Of a stretch of 38,937 nucleotides of DNA, positions 35,701-38,937 are shown piece by piece; positions within the stretch are counted from its first letter, which is position 1, and every line of letters begins with the position of its first letter. Origin of the DNA: an uncultured Clostridia bacterium. Lineage in GTDB: Bacteria > Bacillota > Clostridia > Christensenellales > Borkfalkiaceae. Below the pieces are notes generated by a model that saw only the letters and a program-made list of their open reading frames with translations, was not told the origin of the DNA and made no database searches. The position numbers were made by a program, and so were the translations under genes. The stretch is from NCBI GenBank assembly GCA_944367535.1, contig CALVWQ010000016.1, positions 1 to 38,937 of the forward strand, read 5' to 3'.

Positions 35701-37256
35701 CGCAGCGAATCGATAGGCGGATTTGTTACCTGAGCAAAAAGCTGCTTAAAATAATTAAAAACAGGCTGATGTTTTGCAGACAACGCGGCGAGCGGAATAT
35801 CCGTGCCCATTGACGCTATTTCTTCCTCGCCGTTTTTAGCCATAGGAAGAATATTGTCCTTTATATCCTCGCTGACATACCCGAAAGCTTTATAAAGCCT
35901 GCTTCTCGCCTCGGAAGAAAAAGAAGGAACGTTCTTTGACGGTATCGGTATATCGCGGAGCCTCAAAAGATTTTCGTCCAGCCATTCGCCGTAAGGATTT
36001 CTCCCCGCATATATTGTCTTTAGTTGCTCGTCGTCAATCAGTTTTTTTCTTACGGTATCGATGACTATGATTTTTCCGGGATAAAGTCTGGATTTTTTTA
36101 CAACCGAAGCTTCCTTTATATCAAGCACGCCCGTTTCTGACGACAGTATAAATCTGTTGTCATCAGTTATGTAGTAACGGGAAGGTCTGAGACCGTTTCT
36201 GTCGAGAGCCATGCCCGCAATCTCACCGTCGGAAAACATTATTGCGGCGGGCCCGTCCCAAGGTTCCATCATCGTGGCATAATAATGATAAAAATCCCTC
36301 GTCCTTTCGTCCGCATAAGGGTCATGTTTCCATGGTTCGGGGATTGTCATCATAACGGCGAGCGGCAGATCTATTCCGTTCATATACATAAATTCAAGAG
36401 TATTGTCGAGCATGGCAGAATCGGACCCGCTGACATTCACTGCGGGCAGAACTTTTTCGATTTCGTCACGCATTATCGGAGAATAAAGAGTTTCCTCCCT
36501 CGCCATCATCCTGTCGACGTTTCCGCGAATCGTGTTTATTTCGCCGTTATGCGCTATATATCTATTTGGATGCGCGCGCTCCCAACTAGGATTGGTATTG
36601 GTGGAAAATCTCGAATGTACTAGTGCAATCGCGCTTTTATACGATTCGTCCGACAGGTCTTTATAGAATTTACGCAATTGTTTTACCAGCAGCATCCCCT
36701 TATAAACCACTGTGCGCGATGAAAGAGAGGCAACGTACACGCCGCCTCGGCTTTTCTCGAAAAGCCTTCTTATCACATAGAGTTTACGGTCAAAACAAAT
36801 ACCGCGCGCGACATTTTCAGGACGACGCAGAAAACACTGGCTTATTGCAGGCATGGTACGGCGCGCACGCTCTCCGAGAATATCGGGCGCAACCGGGACT
36901 TCTCTCCAACCTATAACAGCCACTCCCTCTTTTTTCGCAATGTTTTCAAAAGTTTTTTTGGCTTTTTCGCGCTCTGTTTCATCGGTAGGCAAAAAAAACA
37001 TTCCCACGCCGTAATCGCCCGATTCTCCCAAATCAGCTGTTAAATTGTTTTTAAAGAATTCGTGCGGAATCTGTGTGAGTATTCCCACACCGTCCCCGAC
37101 CGTACCCGACGCGTCTTTACCGGCACGGTGTTCAAGTCTTTCGACTATTTTAAGAGCATCGTCGACTACCGAGCGGCTCTTTATTCCGTCTATGCTGACG
37201 ACAGCCCCTATTCCGCAAGAATCACGGTCGCATTTATTACTTAAACCTTCGTACAT
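32763..37256 (-). CDS. gltB: Glutamate synthase large subunit
   Basis: A 1497-residue GOGAT large chain that makes glutamate from glutamine and 2-oxoglutarate. In order: a class II glutaminase domain with the usual nucleophile Cys in RDSCGIGAV (C14, implying a 13-residue propeptide), the central domain, then the FMN/2-oxoglutarate barrel with [19 protein letters not shown]. Next come the 3Fe-4S cysteine cluster [20 protein letters not shown] and a GXGXG beta-helix with repeated Gly-rich turns near the end. Size is full. No small subunit gene (gltD) lies on either side; it may be elsewhere, or the enzyme may use ferredoxin. It has its own promoter and leader hairpin. AGGTG precedes the start. 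Confidence 0.96.
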   Translation of the reverse strand: [1497 protein letters not shown]

Positions 37257-37282
37257 ATTTCACCTGCTTTTCCGATTTTATG

Positions 37283-37314
37283 AAAAATGCGCCACAGACC
37301 CCTGTCTGCGACGC
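37283..37314 (-). promoter_or_regulatory. Attenuator-like hairpin in the gltB leader
   Basis: On the minus strand an 11-bp stem with two G-U pairs (GCGTCGCAGAC, loop AGGG, GTCTGTGGCGC) is followed directly by ATTTTTC. It lies between the gltB promoter and start codon, about 12 bases into the transcript. It has the form of an intrinsic terminator and is specific to the gltB direction, so it may reduce read-through into gltB. Confidence 0.5.
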
Positions 37315-37332
37315 CGTTGTCATCTATTTTGT

Positions 37333-37361
37333 ATTATATTCGACAGCGGAATTTTTGTCAA
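37333..37361 (-). promoter_or_regulatory. Promoter of gltB
   Basis: A consensus sigma-A promoter: TTGACA, 17 bases, TATAAT on the minus strand, with the start codon about 77 bases past the -10 box. It is the strongest promoter-like sequence in the window. Confidence 0.85.
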
Positions 37362-37435
37362 CTTATTTTTTGTCCTTTTTTTAACCACACCATAATCTTT
37401 TTTTAACCTCTTTATAAATATTTTATATATATCTG

Positions 37436-37462
37436 TTGACTTTTATTATAGTTTAATAATAC
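37436..37462 (+). promoter_or_regulatory. Possible promoter of the MFS gene
   Basis: TTGACT followed after 15 bases by TAATAC, in very A/T-rich DNA about 78 bases before the MFS start. Spacing is short and the surrounding composition makes chance matches likely. Confidence 0.3.
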
Positions 37463-37539
37463 AATTTATATAATTTTCGACGATTATCCTTTTTCCTTGT
37501 AAATTTTATAAAATTTTCCGAAATCTAAGGGATTTTTTT

Positions 37540-37863
37540 ATGGGAATAATCAAAACACAGGAAGCCAGAAACGCTTTAAAACTCGGATTTCTATGCTCCA
37601 TAGCTTATCTTGCTTGTTATTTTGCAAGAAACCTGCTCGGCGTTCTCACTCCTTCCATGGAAGAATTGGGAGTATGGACTACACAGGAAATCGGATATAT
37701 ATCCACCGCGTATTTTATATGTTATGCCTGCGGCCAACTGATAAACGGCGCGCTGGGCGACAGAGTGCGGGCGGTATATCTGGTCAGTACGGGGCTTATC
37801 CTCGCGGGAGCGTGCAATTTCGTATTTGCGTTTGCAGATAATTTTTATCTTGCGATTGCCGTT
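37540..37863 (+). pseudogene. MFS transporter, 5' fragment
   Basis: The first 108 codons of a major facilitator superfamily permease of the organophosphate/sugar-phosphate type: LKLGFLCSIAYLACYFARNL in helix 1, then GYISTAYFICYACGQLINGALGD, the helix 2-3 loop with the conserved G-x-x-x-D. Homology breaks off after YLAIAV at about 37863; the frame runs on for 53 nonsense codons antisense to the sigma-like gene, stopping at 38025. AAGGGAT precedes the ATG. A normal member has about 430-460 residues, so three quarters are missing and the gene is dead or cut by an insertion or assembly join. Confidence 0.75.
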
Positions 37864-38168
37864 AATGTCATACCCTTGAAAAATACCTTTTCCGCCAAGT
37901 CTTTTTGCTTGTCCGATAGCGCCGCCATTGCTTTATGTATTTGCTTTTCGTCCTCGCTCCGTAGCAGAGCGGAAAGAGGATCGGCGGCAGGACTTGCAAA
38001 GTCTATTCCGTTTTCGTTCAGATAGTCCAATGAGATATGCCGCCGCGTTTCTTTCCAATGGTTGCGCTTTTCCTGTTGCACAAGTTCCGCGTATAGCGTG
38101 TAAAATTCGTCCGTTACCTCGATTTCGCTTGTCGTGCCGTCCGAAAATATGTACTTGATTGTCTGCAA
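37845..38168 (-). pseudogene. Mobile-element-type sigma-70-like factor, truncated at its C-terminus
   Basis: The 107-residue ORF begins at TTG (MQTIKYIFSDGTTSEIEV) with GGGAGGAC at good distance, and contains NHWKETRRHISLDYLNENG and LSDKQKDLAEKVFFKGMTLTAIAR. This is the small sigma-like regulator often carried by clostridial integrative elements, with an N-terminal beta hairpin and a region-4 helix-turn-helix. The helix-turn-helix is cut right after TAIAR, where the sequence becomes the reverse strand of the MFS gene; the usual recognition helix is absent. The family is recognised by style and memory, not by search. Confidence 0.55.
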
Positions 38169-38175
38169 AAAAATT

Positions 38176-38231
38176 GTCCTCCCGATTGAATTTTGAAAAG
38201 GTTGAATTTTCCAAAATTCGCGCGGGAGGAC
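38176..38231 (-). promoter_or_regulatory. Hairpin burying the ribosome binding site of the sigma-like gene
   Basis: Two 20-base arms (38176-38195 and 38212-38231) are complementary at 17 positions: nine pairs, three mismatches, eight pairs, with a 16-base loop. On the minus strand the 3' arm ends in GGGAGGAC, the Shine-Dalgarno for the TTG start at 38168, and the 5' arm begins GTCCTCCC, which would pair with it fully. Translation should be low unless the hairpin is opened. Confidence 0.6.
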
Positions 38232-38268
38232 TGCGGGCTTTTATAATGCGACATTTTTCGCAGGGCAT

Positions 38269-38302
38269 AAAAAAAGCGCTCACGCTTTTGTGCGTGAACG
38301 CC
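38269..38302 (-). terminator. Terminator of the leucine-rich-repeat gene
   Basis: A 10-bp stem (GCGTTCACGC with GCGTGAGCGC, one mismatched or wobble pair, 6-base loop) followed by T7 on the minus strand, 61 bases after the stop of the repeat protein. It separates that gene from the sigma-like gene downstream. Confidence 0.75.
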
Positions 38303-38362
38303 TTAATTTTACTATTTAGTTTTCTTCGTTTTGGTCTTTGTCTTTTGCCTACATTCGGCGGC

Positions 38363-38937
38363 TTAATCTTTCGTTATCTCGCCGTCAGTGCAATAGACGG
38401 TGTAATTTCCTGTATTGCTATCCCAATTCTTATTTTTTTCAATTGCAATCCACTCTGTATTTGTTCCGCTATATGTTATACTTGAAAGTGAATTACAATA
38501 AGCAAACGCTACTTCCCCAATGCTCGTCACGCTTGAAGGAATTGTTATTGCGTTAAGGGAAGTACAACCAGCAAATGTGGCGTCTTCAATACTCATCACA
38601 CCGTATGGAATTTTTACGCTCGTTAATGTGTCGCAAGCATAAAATGCATATTTATATATTCCATAATTCTTATTGTTGAATAATTCGGGTAAAATAAGCG
38701 AGGTTTCTGTTCCCGAATAGCCAACAAGATATACGGAAGATAAAACATTGCAGCGTAGTGTTGCAAGCGTGAAATACTGTAGTCGATGATGAGGCTGGTA
38801 TGCCGTATGGAATGCTTGTTGAGTTCTCCGTAAACCACAAGAAAAGAACCTGCTCCGGGACTGTTTTCCTTATCCCAAAGTCGATACTGAAAAAACAATT
38901 TGGCACCGTGACGTGTGCTTGGCATAGACAAGTGCGC
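38363..38937 (-). pseudogene. BspA-type leucine-rich-repeat surface protein, partial and frameshifted
   Basis: The C-terminal 130 or so codons read cleanly as LRR_5 repeats. They show KIPYGVMSIEDATFAGCTSL, then ITIPSSVTSIGEVAFAYCNSL, then the usual capping strand SSITYSGTNTEWIAI, ending VYCTDGEITKD. The ATG at 38599 is internal to the repeats, not a start. Further up, the repeat pattern (SIPYGIPAS, TVFHACNT) is in another frame, with a one-base slip near 38750 and perhaps a second before it. The 5' end lies beyond the window. BspA-like proteins are exported adhesins; here it is decayed or the end of the sequence is poor. Confidence 0.7.

Noticed and set aside
37283-37326. T-box or glutamine riboswitch in the gltB leader
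   Set aside because: The leader is too short and lacks the T-box sequence or any glnA-type core; only a simple hairpin is present.
1-38937. CRISPR array, toxin-antitoxin pair, defence cassette or complete transposon
   Set aside because: No spaced direct repeats, no transposase or terminal inverted repeats, and no nuclease or abortive-infection type proteins were recognised.

Overview
The window reads as chromosome of an uncultured, probably gut-dwelling, low-to-mid GC Clostridia-like Firmicute. The grounds are Gram-positive style lipoproteins, AGGAGG-type ribosome binding sites, sigma-A-like promoters, CUT1 sugar transporters without a local ATPase, a clostridial-type pst/pho operon and many host- or plant-glycan genes. 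The order Christensenellales is a guess from gene style. Almost everything is on the minus strand; the araC-type regulator and a broken MFS gene at the right end are the exceptions. There is no CRISPR array, complete insertion sequence, rRNA or recognisable riboswitch.

Layout, left to right. 0-5.3 kb: a GltS-like sodium/dicarboxylate carrier, an acyltransferase with an unusual zinc-ribbon plus C-terminal domain, a GH29 fucosidase and a zinc-ribbon membrane protein. 5.4-13.5 kb: a carbohydrate locus transcribed leftwards (TIM-barrel lipoprotein, solute-binding lipoprotein, two permeases, a Big_2 lipoprotein, a 44-aa microprotein and a paralogous secreted protein) with a divergent AraC regulator at 13.7 kb. 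The inferred job is capture and import of an oligosaccharide under AraC control. 14.6-18.5 kb: a decayed stretch with a tRNA-Ala(CGC), coding remnants, a DUF4886 pseudogene broken only by stop codons, a YitT protein and the tail of an esterase. 18.5-23.1 kb: a glycan operon of a broken ROK regulator, a DUF4838 glycosidase-like protein and a sialate O-acetylesterase-like protein. 23.1-25.5 kb: a mosaic of four fused gene fragments, apparently the fossil of a second carbohydrate locus related to the one at 8.6-13.5 kb. 25.8-32.6 kb: a complete phosphate regulon, pstS-pstCA-pstB-phoU-phoB-phoR, with a fused PstC-PstA, a circularly permuted PstS and a Pho-box-like direct repeat. 32.8-37.3 kb: gltB behind a strong promoter and an attenuator-like hairpin. 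37.5-38.9 kb: an MFS transporter cut off after about 108 codons and joined tail-to-tail to a truncated mobile-element-type sigma factor, then a frameshifted leucine-rich-repeat protein.

The strongest candidates for something under-described are the permuted PstS and fused PstCA in one operon, the microprotein coupled to a surface protein carrying a domain I cannot name, the hairpin that buries the ribosome binding site of the sigma-like gene, the acyltransferase architecture, and the mosaic fossil operon. None is a clear new defence or mobile system. No database search was possible, so family names come from motif recognition.
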